A stretch of 9,707 nucleotides of DNA from an uncultured Eubacteriales bacterium (GTDB lineage: Bacteria; Bacillota; Clostridia; Oscillospirales; Acutalibacteraceae): NCBI GenBank assembly GCA_934718145.1, contig CAKUZC010000030.1, positions 1-9,707 of the forward strand, given 5' to 3'. The position numbers and the translations under genes were made by a program. The notes beneath the pieces were generated by a model. It searched no databases and was not told where the DNA came from. It saw only the letters and a list, made by a program, of their open reading frames with translations. Each line of letters opens with the position of its first letter. Positions within the stretch are counted from its first letter, which is position 1. Shown here piece after piece: positions 1-6,191 of this stretch.

Positions 1-87
1 AGGCGGGGAACCGAGCAGCATTAAGCAATATGTTCCGTGCGATATAGTTAATTCGTTCGGTTGTATGTTGAATTATAGGTTTTTGGA
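1..87 (+). ncRNA. ffs: Signal recognition particle RNA, 3' part (5' end outside window)
   Basis: This is the RNA scaffold of the signal recognition particle, which binds Ffh and targets nascent membrane and secreted proteins to the translocon. The window opens inside the conserved apical domain: AGG (1-3), a CGG/CCG stem (4-6 with 11-13) closed by a GGAA tetraloop (7-10), then AGCAGC (14-19) forming the other side of the symmetric Ffh-binding loop, followed by ATTAAG as in Bacillus-type SRP RNA. The following bases, including GTTCCGTGCG, would be the 3' strand of the long helix. The 3' end is approximate: an inverted repeat (TAATTC 49-54, GAATTA 70-75) and a T run (80-84) may mark it. The position just upstream of dnaX matches other Bacillota. 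The short gap leaves little room for a separate dnaX promoter, so dnaX may be read partly from the SRP RNA promoter. Confidence 0.85.
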
Positions 88-100
88 ATGAGGTAAAAAA

Positions 101-1573
101 ATGTATAAAGCATTGTACCGAAAGTGGCGCCCGAAAACTTTTGATGACGTGGTGGGTCAAGAATATGTCACTGAAACTTTAAAAAATGAAATTAAATCTC
201 AAAGAATTTCTCATGCTTACCTTTTTACAGGTTCAAGGGGCACCGGAAAAACTTCATGTGCTAAAATTTTTGCAAAGGCAGTAAATTGTTTAAAACCTGA
301 AAATGGAAATCCTTGCAGAGAATGCGAAATTTGTAAGGGTATTGAAGACAACAAAATTCTCGATATTGTGGAAATAGATGCAGCAAGTAACAATGGTGTG
401 GAAAATATAAGAACTATGAGAGAAGAAGTTGTGTTCTCACCTACTAAGTCCAAGTACAGAGTTTATATTGTTGACGAGGTTCACATGCTTTCCACGGGTG
501 CATTTAATGCTTTTTTAAAGGTTTTGGAAGAACCTCCACCACACGTTATTTTTATCTTGGCTACCACAGAGATTAATAAGCTTCCCCTTACTATACTCTC
601 TCGTTGTCAAAGATTTGATTTTCATAGAATTTCTAAAGAGAAAATAGAAAAAAGAATAGATTATATTTGCAGTGAGGAAAATATAAAAATTGATAGCGAG
701 TCTCTGAAAATTATATCAAATTCCGCTGACGGAGCTATGCGCGACGCTCTTTCAATACTTGATCAATGTTCCAATGCATGTGACAAAAATATTGATGAAA
801 GTTCTTTAAAGCAAATTTTGGGAATTTCAAGTACGGATTATCTTTTGAAAATATACAATTTTATAAGTTCCGGTAATTCTAAAGAATGTATAAAAATTGT
901 AAATGATATGTATAAAGAATCCAAAAATATGTCTCATTTGTGTGTAGAGCTTTTGGAATATTTCAGAGATTTGATGGTATTTAAAATTACTCAGAAAAGT
1001 GATAATCCACTGATAAAATCACTACAAAGTGTAGACATGGATTTAGATAAAATTTTGTATTCTTTAGATATTTTACAGGAAGCTCATAAAAATATTGGAG
1101 CCGGGGTACAACAAAAAATAGAAGTGGAAATTGCTTTAGTAAAGTTGTGTGAAAATAATATAAAATATCAAAGAGATTTTTCAACAGTTAAAAATGAAGA
1201 TTACACCATTAAAAAGACTGAAGATGAAAAAGCTCACATTATAGAAAGTGAAAGCAAAAACAATTTTTCACAATGGAATAAAATTTTAGAAAATTTAGAA
1301 AAACAAACTTCACTTAAATCTCTTTACATTTCTTTAAAAGGTTCTAAAGCATACATTGATAAAGATTACATATTGATTGATTCTAAGAGCGATTTGGCTT
1401 TTGAATTTCTTAGACAAAGTGAGTCTAGGGCTGAAATTAAAAAGATTGTGAAAGATATTACAGGAAAACAATACAAACTTGGCCCTTATAGGAAAGAAGA
1501 AAATAAAAAAGATCCTTTGGATAAATTAGTACAGACCGCCGAATTAAACGGCGTTAATGTTAAAATAAATTAA
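101..1573 (+). CDS. dnaX: DNA polymerase III subunit gamma/tau (clamp-loader ATPase)
   Basis: DnaX is the ATPase subunit of the clamp loader that places the beta sliding clamp on primed DNA and organises the replisome. The 490-residue product opens with the family start MYKALYRKWRPKTFDDVVGQ. It has a Walker A motif GSRGTGKTS (44-52), a zinc module with Cys63, Cys72, Cys75 and Cys78, a Walker B/DEVH motif (125-128), and the AAA+ sensor/arginine-finger motif LSRCQRFDF around 166-174. Domain III follows to about residue 345. The Lys/Glu-rich C-terminal part is divergent and somewhat shorter than in Bacillus. The ATG at 101 is preceded by an ATGAGG-type ribosome-binding site (88-93). No canonical in-frame A-AAA-AAG slippage heptamer was found, so a separate gamma form made by frameshifting is not predicted. 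It heads a dnaX-ebfC-recR operon. Confidence 0.97.
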   Translation: MYKALYRKWRPKTFDDVVGQEYVTETLKNEIKSQRISHAYLFTGSRGTGKTSCAKIFAKAVNCLKPENGNPCRECEICKGIEDNKILDIVEIDAASNNGVENIRTMREEVVFSPTKSKYRVYIVDEVHMLSTGAFNAFLKVLEEPPPHVIFILATTEINKLPLTILSRCQRFDFHRISKEKIEKRIDYICSEENIKIDSESLKIISNSADGAMRDALSILDQCSNACDKNIDESSLKQILGISSTDYLLKIYNFISSGNSKECIKIVNDMYKESKNMSHLCVELLEYFRDLMVFKITQKSDNPLIKSLQSVDMDLDKILYSLDILQEAHKNIGAGVQQKIEVEIALVKLCENNIKYQRDFSTVKNEDYTIKKTEDEKAHIIESESKNNFSQWNKILENLEKQTSLKSLYISLKGSKAYIDKDYILIDSKSDLAFEFLRQSESRAEIKKIVKDITGKQYKLGPYRKEENKKDPLDKLVQTAELNGVNVKIN

Positions 1574-1597
1574 TAATAAAAATTTGGAGGAAAATTT

Positions 1598-1945
1598 ATG
1601 AAAGTAAGATTACCAAAAAATAACAGTGGAGGAATGAACAATTTACAACAACTTGCAAAAAAGGCACAAGAAACTCAAGAACAAATGGAACAAGCTTCCG
1701 CAGAACTAGAAAATAAAGAGTATAGTGCTACTTCTGGAGGAGGCGTAGTTGAAGTTTTAATCAATGGAAAATTAGAAATACAAAGTATAAAAATAAAACC
1801 AGAAATTGTAAATAAAGATGACATAAATATGCTTTCCGATCTTATAAAAGCAGCCGTAAATGAAGCTATAAAGAAGGCAAATGATGAGAAAGAAAAAGTT
1901 ATGCAAAACATTTCAAGTAACATGAATATTCCGGGGTTATTATAG
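1598..1945 (+). CDS. ebfC: YbaB/EbfC family nucleoid-associated DNA-binding protein
   Basis: This 115-residue protein belongs to the YbaB/EbfC (YaaK) family: small dimeric DNA-binding proteins of the nucleoid, conserved between dnaX and recR in very many bacteria. The sequence shows a Gly/Asn-rich N-terminus, a helical stretch rich in Gln and Glu (about 16-42, LQQLAKKAQETQEQMEQASA), the family core SGGGVVEVLINGKLEIQSIKI (about 46-67) and a C-terminal helix ending near NIPGLL. The length is normal for the family. The ATG at 1598 has a good GGAGG (1586-1590) seven bases upstream. It lies 24 bases after dnaX and one base before recR, so all three are probably co-transcribed. The exact role is unclear even in model organisms; the link to RecR suggests recombination or repair. 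Confidence 0.93.
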   Translation: MKVRLPKNNSGGMNNLQQLAKKAQETQEQMEQASAELENKEYSATSGGGVVEVLINGKLEIQSIKIKPEIVNKDDINMLSDLIKAAVNEAIKKANDEKEKVMQNISSNMNIPGLL

Positions 1946-1946
1946 C

Positions 1947-2552
1947 ATGGATAGATATTATCTCCCCTCTTTGGAAGATTTGACAGAGCATTTTGAATCA
2001 CTTCCTGGAGTGGGTAAGAAATCTGCACAGAAAATGGCTTATTCCATTTTAAAAATGTCTGATGAAAAAGTTTTTTCGTTTGCTCAATCAATGATGAAAG
2101 CCAAAAATAATATAAAACGCTGTAAAGAATGCTGCAATTTTACTGACAAAGACATATGTGATATATGTAGCAATTCTTCTCGTGACAAGTCTATAATATG
2201 CGTTGTTGAAGAACCTAAAGATGTTTCTGCAATAGAGAGAACTAATGAGTTTAATGCCCTTTATCACGTGCTTCATGGAGTTATATCTCCTTTAAATGGA
2301 ATAGGACCGGATGAAATATGTATAAAAGAATTGCTTAAACGCATTGAAAAAGAAGAGATAAAGGAAGTGATAATGGCCACCAATCCTACGGTTGAAGGAG
2401 AAGCGACGGCTATGTATATATCTAAAATTTTAAAACCACTCGGTATTAAGGTAACTCGTCTTGCTTATGGAGTGCCCGTGGGAGCTTCTCTTGAGTATGC
2501 TGATGAAATTACATTATCTCGAGCAATTTTGGGCCGAAATGAAATTTTATAG
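1947..2552 (+). CDS. recR: Recombination mediator protein RecR
   Basis: RecR works with RecO (and RecF) to load RecA onto SSB-coated single-stranded DNA during gap and break repair. The 201-residue product has normal length. It shows the N-terminal helix-hairpin-helix LPGVGKKSAQKMAY (19-32), a four-cysteine zinc finger (Cys59, Cys62, Cys71, Cys74), a TOPRIM domain starting at IICVVEEP (83-90, with Glu88) and containing NPTVEGEATA (146-155), and the C-terminal family motif RLAYGVPVGASLEYADEIT, in which the Walker B-like segment lies. The start codon follows the ebfC stop by a single base. Only a weak GGGG (1933-1936) inside ebfC precedes it, so translation is probably coupled to ebfC. No GC-rich terminator hairpin is visible after the stop. 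Confidence 0.97.
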   Translation: MDRYYLPSLEDLTEHFESLPGVGKKSAQKMAYSILKMSDEKVFSFAQSMMKAKNNIKRCKECCNFTDKDICDICSNSSRDKSIICVVEEPKDVSAIERTNEFNALYHVLHGVISPLNGIGPDEICIKELLKRIEKEEIKEVIMATNPTVEGEATAMYISKILKPLGIKVTRLAYGVPVGASLEYADEITLSRAILGRNEIL

Positions 2553-2606
2553 AAGATTGTTTTTGGAGTTTCAGAAAATGTATTTTTTAAAAATTAAATT
2601 TTGTTG

Positions 2607-2635
2607 TTGACATAACTAAATTTATGTTATATAAT
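2607..2635 (+). promoter_or_regulatory. Perfect-consensus sigma-A promoter for the coiled-coil gene
   Basis: TTGACA (2607-2612) and TATAAT (2630-2635) are separated by exactly 17 bases, which matches the housekeeping consensus at all twelve positions. Transcription would start near 2642 and give a leader of about 60 bases before the ATG at 2703. A short dyad, ATAAC (2612-2616) and GTTAT (2626-2630), lies across the spacer and could be an operator, but at five bases per arm in AT-rich DNA it may be chance. Confidence 0.88.
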
Positions 2636-2651
2636 AAAAATGTAATTACGA

Positions 2652-2669
2652 AATGATTGCGCAGTCGTT
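2652..2669 (+). repeat. Near-palindrome in the 5' leader of the coiled-coil gene
   Basis: The 18 bases AATGATTGCGCAGTCGTT are centred on TGCGCA. Seven of the nine base pairs are Watson-Crick and the other two are G-T pairs that would be wobbles in RNA. It lies just after the predicted transcription start and before the ribosome-binding site AGGAGAG (2690-2696). It could be an operator or a small 5' leader hairpin. The GC-rich core stands out in the AT-rich spacer. Function is inference only. Confidence 0.35.
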
Positions 2670-2702
2670 GGTAATAAAATTATAAATTTAGGAGAGTTAA
2701 AA

Positions 2703-3248
2703 ATGAGTAATAGTAGTAGTTTAAAAATTAAAATAGCTGGTTTGCTTACATTAGTAGGGGTAGCCACAGTATCATTGTTAGGTTTTAATCGTTACAGATA
2801 TGGAGAGTGGACGTTTACCGATCCAAAGAAGATAACAGTGGAAAAGGTTAATAAAAATATTGATGACAAAATGGGTAAAATCGATCTTCAAATGGCAGGA
2901 ATAGCCCCTAAAGTAAGCGGCTTAGAAACTAGAGCAGGTGACTTAAACTCCAAAGTAGTTGATTTAAAATCTGAATTAGATAGCTTTAAATCTAAAACAC
3001 TTGAATTTATTAAATCACAAAACGATAAAGCTGATGCTAAAGCAAAGAAAATTGCCGAAGAAAAAAGACTTGCTGAAGAAAAGAAGAAAAAAGACGCTGA
3101 AGAGGCAAAGAAAAAGGCTGAAGAAGCTAAACAAGCAAGGTTGAACGCATTAGAAAAAGAAAATGAATCTTTGAAAAAACAAGTCAATGAACTTAAAAAA
3201 AGTAGCGGAGCCGGCAGAACCGGCGGAACCGGCAGAACCGAAGAATAA
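2703..3248 (+). CDS. Membrane-anchored coiled-coil protein of unknown function with Gly-X-Thr tail
   Basis: I do not recognise this 181-residue protein. After a Ser/Asn-rich start and two lysines it has one hydrophobic segment (about 11-28, IAGLLTLVGVATVSLLGF), then RYRYGEW. No clear signal-peptidase site is visible, so it reads as an anchor rather than a cleaved signal. From about 42 to 170 it is almost all predicted helix: first a heptad-like stretch (VNKNIDDKMGKIDLQMAGI, LETRAGDLNSKVVDLKSELD), then a Lys/Glu/Ala-rich stretch (about 112-146) resembling the rod of TolA-like proteins, then ENESLKKQVNELKK. The tail SSGAGRTGGTGRTEE contains three Gly-X-Thr triplets encoded by a 9-base tandem repeat. 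There is no cysteine and no enzyme motif. It has its own perfect promoter, a good AGGAGAG ribosome-binding site (2690-2696) and its own terminator, so it is probably a strongly expressed single-gene unit. A structural or envelope role is a guess. Confidence 0.85.
   Translation: MSNSSSLKIKIAGLLTLVGVATVSLLGFNRYRYGEWTFTDPKKITVEKVNKNIDDKMGKIDLQMAGIAPKVSGLETRAGDLNSKVVDLKSELDSFKSKTLEFIKSQNDKADAKAKKIAEEKRLAEEKKKKDAEEAKKKAEEAKQARLNALEKENESLKKQVNELKKSSGAGRTGGTGRTEE
3211..3240 (+). repeat. 9-base GC-rich tandem repeat in coding sequence
   Basis: Three tandem units CCGGCAGAA (3211-3219), CCGGCGGAA (3220-3228) and CCGGCAGAA (3229-3237) are followed by a partial fourth (CCGAAGAA). Nine bases keep the reading frame, so each unit adds Gly-Arg/Gly-Thr to the protein tail. 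The GC-rich units stand out against the AT-rich surroundings. Copy number could change by slippage without a frameshift. Confidence 0.8.
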
Positions 3249-3259
3249 TAGCTTGCTAT

Positions 3260-3295
3260 ATGTCCCTGATGACTAAGTTGTCAGGGATATTTTTT
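3260..3295 (+). terminator. Intrinsic terminator after the coiled-coil gene
   Basis: TCCCTGATGAC (3263-3273) pairs with GTTGTCAGGGA (3277-3287) through eleven pairs, two of them G-U wobbles, with a TAA loop. The stem can be extended outward by three more pairs (3260-3262 with 3288-3290). A run of six T (3290-3295) follows. It begins 11 bases after the stop at 3248 and separates this gene from hprK. Confidence 0.92.
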
Positions 3296-3305
3296 ATGTT
3301 ATAAT
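3278..3305 (+). promoter_or_regulatory. Putative upstream promoter of hprK (overlaps the terminator)
   Basis: TTGTCA (3278-3283, five of six consensus bases) and TATAAT (3300-3305) are 16 bases apart. TG at 3297-3298 gives an extended -10 (TGTTATAAT). The -35 element sits in the 3' arm of the preceding terminator stem. Transcription would start near 3312. Confidence 0.5.
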
Positions 3306-3310
3306 AATCA

Positions 3311-3339
3311 TTTACTAGTTTTTAAGTGTATGTTATAAT
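3311..3339 (+). promoter_or_regulatory. Putative proximal promoter of the hprK-murB-whiA operon
   Basis: A perfect extended -10, TGTTATAAT (3331-3339), has a weak -35 TTTACT (3311-3316) 17 bases upstream. Transcription would start near 3346, about 25 bases before the TTG start of hprK. The 13-base string TATGTTATAATAA occurs both here (3329-3341) and around the upstream -10 (3295-3307), so the two promoters carry the same core. Confidence 0.6.
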
Positions 3340-3358
3340 AACAACAGAAAATAATCAT

Positions 3359-3364
3359 GGAGGG
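3359..3364 (+). promoter_or_regulatory. Ribosome-binding site that fixes the hprK start
   Basis: GGAGGG lies six bases before the TTG at 3371 and matches the 16S rRNA 3' end well. It decides in favour of the TTG start. The in-frame ATG at 3326 lies upstream of the -10 element and would not be in the transcript from the proximal promoter. Confidence 0.85.
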
Positions 3365-3370
3365 TTAATA

Positions 3371-4339
3371 TTGAGTACAGGATTTTACATTACAGTAGAT
3401 GATATAATTCGTGAACTTTCTTTTGGGGTCGCATTGATGCCCAAAGACCCTAAAGCAGTTAAAATAACTTCTAAAGATATTAATCGCATGGGATTGGAAC
3501 TAATAGGGCCATTGGAACATTTTGACAATAAAAGAGTCATGATTATGGGTGAAAGTGAAAATTATTTTTTGTCTACATTGTCTTCAGAAGAAGTTTACAA
3601 ATCAGTTGAAGCTATCCTTTCTCTACTCCCTCCTCTGCTTATAGTGACTTACGGCATAGAACCGAGAAAAGAGATATTAGAAGTTGCGCAAAAATACAAA
3701 ATCCCTGTACTAACTTCAAAAGAAACAGCAGCAGAAGTTACCGGTGAGCTCTCCCCCTTTTTAAATATTCACTTAGCGGCGAGAATTACACGTTCCGGTG
3801 GACTTTTAAATGTACATGGCGAAGGAATTTTAATTGTCGGAGAAAGTGGTGTTGGAAAAAGCGAAACAGCGATAGAATTACTTAAAAGAGGCCACAAATT
3901 AATAGCTGATGATTTAGTGGAAATTAGAAAAATTCCAAAAAATACTTTGATAGGTTCTGCTCCGGAAAATATTCGTCATTTTATAGAAGTTAGAGGAATA
4001 GGTATTATAAATGCCAGAAGAATCTTTGGTATAGGTGCTGTTAAACTCAATGAAACTATAGATATGGTAGTGAGTTTGGAAAATTGGAAAGATGAAAAAG
4101 ATTATGACAGGATGGGAGCAGAATACAGATACACACAAATTTTAGGAGTAAAAGTCCCTTTTATAAGTATTCCCGTAAGACCCGGAAGAAATTTAGCCAT
4201 AATAATTGAAGTAGCAGCAATGAATAATCGTCAAAGAAAATTGGGATACAATGCAGCAAGGGAATTATTTATAAATTTAGGTATGGAATATCCAAAATCT
4301 GAAAATCCTAAATTAGAAAAGTGTATTTGGGATATTTAA
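3371..4339 (+). CDS. hprK: HPr kinase/phosphorylase (TTG start)
   Basis: HPrK phosphorylates Ser46 of the phosphotransferase-system protein HPr with ATP, and removes the phosphate with inorganic phosphate. This sets carbon catabolite repression through CcpA. The 322-residue product has an N-terminal domain with IVTYGIEPRKEILEVAQKY and IPVLTSKETA. The C-terminal kinase domain carries the P-loop GESGVGKS (157-164) within LIVGESGVGKSETAIELLKR, then ADDLVEIRK, the substrate-loop region LIGSAPENIRHFIEVRGIGI and the C-terminal signature IIEVAAMNNRQRKLGYNAA. The start is TTG at 3371, set by GGAGGG at 3359-3364; it gives the usual length of about 310-320 residues. Starting at the ATG at 3326 would add 15 residues unlike the family. 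It is the first gene of an hprK-murB-whiA operon. Confidence 0.95.
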   Translation: MSTGFYITVDDIIRELSFGVALMPKDPKAVKITSKDINRMGLELIGPLEHFDNKRVMIMGESENYFLSTLSSEEVYKSVEAILSLLPPLLIVTYGIEPRKEILEVAQKYKIPVLTSKETAAEVTGELSPFLNIHLAARITRSGGLLNVHGEGILIVGESGVGKSETAIELLKRGHKLIADDLVEIRKIPKNTLIGSAPENIRHFIEVRGIGIINARRIFGIGAVKLNETIDMVVSLENWKDEKDYDRMGAEYRYTQILGVKVPFISIPVRPGRNLAIIIEVAAMNNRQRKLGYNAARELFINLGMEYPKSENPKLEKCIWDI

Positions 4340-4350
4340 ATTTTAGAAAG

Positions 4351-4357
4351 ATGAGGC
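4351..4357 (+). promoter_or_regulatory. Distant candidate ribosome-binding site for murB
   Basis: ATGAGGC is the only Shine-Dalgarno-like string before murB. It ends 18 bases from the ATG at 4376, longer than the usual 5-12. An in-frame TGA at 4352-4354 and the lack of ATG, GTG or TTG between them exclude a closer upstream start, so the long spacing appears real, or initiation uses coupling with hprK. Confidence 0.4.
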
Positions 4358-4375
4358 GAAAAATTACTTTTAATA

Positions 4376-5290
4376 ATGTATTTAGATATAATTAAACTTG
4401 CAAACAAACTAAACTGCGTAACACTATTAAATGAAGAATTAAAAAAACATACCTCATTCAAAATCGGTGGGCCGGCAGATTTATTCATATATATAAACAA
4501 TACGGATAGTTTAAAAATATTACTGAATGCCATAAAAATAAAAGGAATACCATTTTTTATACTAGGAAATGGTACAAATCTTCTAGTATCTGATGAAGGA
4601 TTTCATGGTATAGTATTAAGTTTTGCAAAAAACAATAATGAATTAGCTATAGAAAATGAAAATATTATAGATTGTGGTGCTGGTGTACCCCTAGCTCGAG
4701 TATGTGTAAAAGCATTAAAAGAAAGCCTTTCAGGTTTGGAATTTGCTTGGGGAATTCCCGGATCATGCGGCGGAGCTCTTTTTATGAATGCAGGAGCTTA
4801 TGGACACGATATGTCCGATATAATACTGGAGGGCACACATATAACAGATGATGGTAATTTTCAAGTGTTAAATAAAGAAGATTTAAATCTTTCTTATAGA
4901 AAAAGTTTTTATTCGGATAAATCTTTTGTCATAGTGTCAATGAAAATTAAACTGGAAAAGCAATCTCCTGATATTATTAGAGCTAAAATGTATGAAAATA
5001 TATCAAAACGGAAAAGTAAACAACCACTTGAACATCCCAACGCAGGAAGTACATTTAAAAGACCTATTGGATATTATGCTGGAACTTTGATTGAGCAATG
5101 TGGTCTAAAAGGAAAAAGTGTTGGTGGAGCTATGGTAAGCACAAAGCATGCCGGATTTATAGTTAACACTGGAAATGCAACGGCTCAAAACGTATGTGAT
5201 TTAATAAAGCTAATTAAAGATAAAGTTTATAAAGAAACCGGTGTATTGTTGCAATGTGAGATTAAAACTTTAGGAAATATAAATTTCTAA
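4376..5290 (+). CDS. murB: UDP-N-acetylenolpyruvoylglucosamine reductase
   Basis: MurB is a cytoplasmic FAD enzyme that reduces UDP-GlcNAc-enolpyruvate to UDP-MurNAc with NADPH, the second committed step of peptidoglycan precursor synthesis. The 304-residue product shows the family motifs HTSFKIGGPAD (25-35), GNGTNLLVSD (64-73), GIPGSCGGALFMNAGAYG (126-143, FAD binding), Tyr174-Arg175, and HPNAGSTFKRP (220-230) with Ser225 as the predicted proton donor. The conserved C-terminal Glu is at 294 (QCEIKTLG). The length and the lack of a long insertion fit the type II MurB of Bacillota. The gene follows hprK by 36 bases and precedes whiA by 19. In many Clostridia rapZ and yvcK lie between murB and whiA; here they are absent. 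The start has only a distant ribosome-binding site. Confidence 0.96.
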   Translation: MYLDIIKLANKLNCVTLLNEELKKHTSFKIGGPADLFIYINNTDSLKILLNAIKIKGIPFFILGNGTNLLVSDEGFHGIVLSFAKNNNELAIENENIIDCGAGVPLARVCVKALKESLSGLEFAWGIPGSCGGALFMNAGAYGHDMSDIILEGTHITDDGNFQVLNKEDLNLSYRKSFYSDKSFVIVSMKIKLEKQSPDIIRAKMYENISKRKSKQPLEHPNAGSTFKRPIGYYAGTLIEQCGLKGKSVGGAMVSTKHAGFIVNTGNATAQNVCDLIKLIKDKVYKETGVLLQCEIKTLGNINF

Positions 5291-5309
5291 TACAAGGGAA
5301 AAAATAAAA

Positions 5310-6191
5310 ATGTCATTTTCTAGTGAAGTAAAAAAAGAACTGGTTTTAATTAATTTGAAATCACAAAAACAGACAATATCAGAACTCGTTGCTTTGTTCG
5401 CTTTTTCTGATGTAAATTTTACCAAAAAATCCATTTTTTCTTTTGAAAATAAAGATGTAATTCGCAGAATTGGAATTTTGCTTAATGATTTTAAAGATAA
5501 AAAAAATTTCGAATATCTTATAGAAGAAACCGAAACAAAATCTAAAACTAACTATGTAGTCAGGTTTAAAGATACTCATTTTTTTGAAAAAATTTTAAAT
5601 CTGAACACTAATTTGCAGCTTAATGAATTTACGTATCCTGATTTTTTTAGGGGAGCTTTTCTTGTTTGTGGAAGTATACTTAACCCTAACAATGAATATC
5701 ATTTGGAAATTAACACAATAAGTAAAGATTTGTGTAATCTTTTAGTTAAAAAATTCAAAGAATGTCCTGTTTTAGGTTATTGTCCATCCACTATAAAGAG
5801 AAGAAAAAATTATGTGATTTATTTAAAAGAAAGTGAAAAAATAACTGATTTTTTGACATTTATAGGTGCACAGCAATCAGCTATAAAATTTATACAGATA
5901 AAAATGTTAAAAGAAATCAGGAACAACATAAATAGATCTACTAATTTCGAAACTGCAAACTTGTCTAAAATTACAATTTCTTCAAATAAACACATTAAAG
6001 CTATTCAAAAAATAAAAGATACAATTGGCTTAGATTCATTACCAGAATATTTAAAAGAAACAGCTATACTTCGTTTAAATAATCCTTATATTTCATTGAA
6101 AGAATTAGCTAATCTTTATAAAAATCCCATAAGCAAATCTGGAATAAACCATCGACTCAAAAAAATAGTTTCCATTTCATGTGATTTATAA
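5310..6191 (+). CDS. whiA: WhiA DNA-binding protein
   Basis: WhiA combines a degenerate LAGLIDADG homing-endonuclease fold with a C-terminal helix-turn-helix. It is a sporulation regulator in Streptomyces and affects cell division and chromosome segregation in Bacillus. The 293-residue product has the family N-terminus FSSEVKKEL (3-11), the LAGLIDADG-like region FFRGAFLVCGSILNP (112-126), RRKNYVIYLKESEKI (164-178), the conserved NRSTNFETANLSK (208-220, with Phe at a position I recall as usually Cys), and the HTH region to about 287 with NPISKSGINHRLKKI. It is slightly short for the family. The ATG at 5310 follows AAGGGA (5294-5299). It is the last gene of the hprK operon. Its TAA (6189-6191) directly abuts the stop of sigF on the other strand, and no terminator is visible. 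Confidence 0.95.
   Translation: MSFSSEVKKELVLINLKSQKQTISELVALFAFSDVNFTKKSIFSFENKDVIRRIGILLNDFKDKKNFEYLIEETETKSKTNYVVRFKDTHFFEKILNLNTNLQLNEFTYPDFFRGAFLVCGSILNPNNEYHLEINTISKDLCNLLVKKFKECPVLGYCPSTIKRRKNYVIYLKESEKITDFLTFIGAQQSAIKFIQIKMLKEIRNNINRSTNFETANLSKITISSNKHIKAIQKIKDTIGLDSLPEYLKETAILRLNNPYISLKELANLYKNPISKSGINHRLKKIVSISCDL

Noticed and set aside
638..660. AAAAAAG string in dnaX as a possible gamma/tau frameshift site
   Set aside because: The string is not in the A-AAA-AAG phase needed for -1 slippage; the same holds for the A run near 1505-1511.
1675..2091. 138-codon open frame on the - strand
   Set aside because: It lies wholly opposite ebfC and recR, both strongly supported, and its product has no recognisable motif.
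2553..2606. Possible recR terminator
   Set aside because: Only A/T inverted repeats are present (for example around TTTTTTAAAAATTAAATTTT), without a GC stem, so I cannot support a terminator.
2888..3187. 99-codon - strand frame rich in Phe and Ser
   Set aside because: It is the complement of the Lys/Glu/Ala-rich coiled-coil coding sequence, which automatically yields Phe/Ser/Leu codons.
4351..4395. Short ATG-led frame of 14 codons overlapping the murB start
   Set aside because: It has no ribosome-binding site and no conserved features; its ATGAGG is better read as the murB Shine-Dalgarno.
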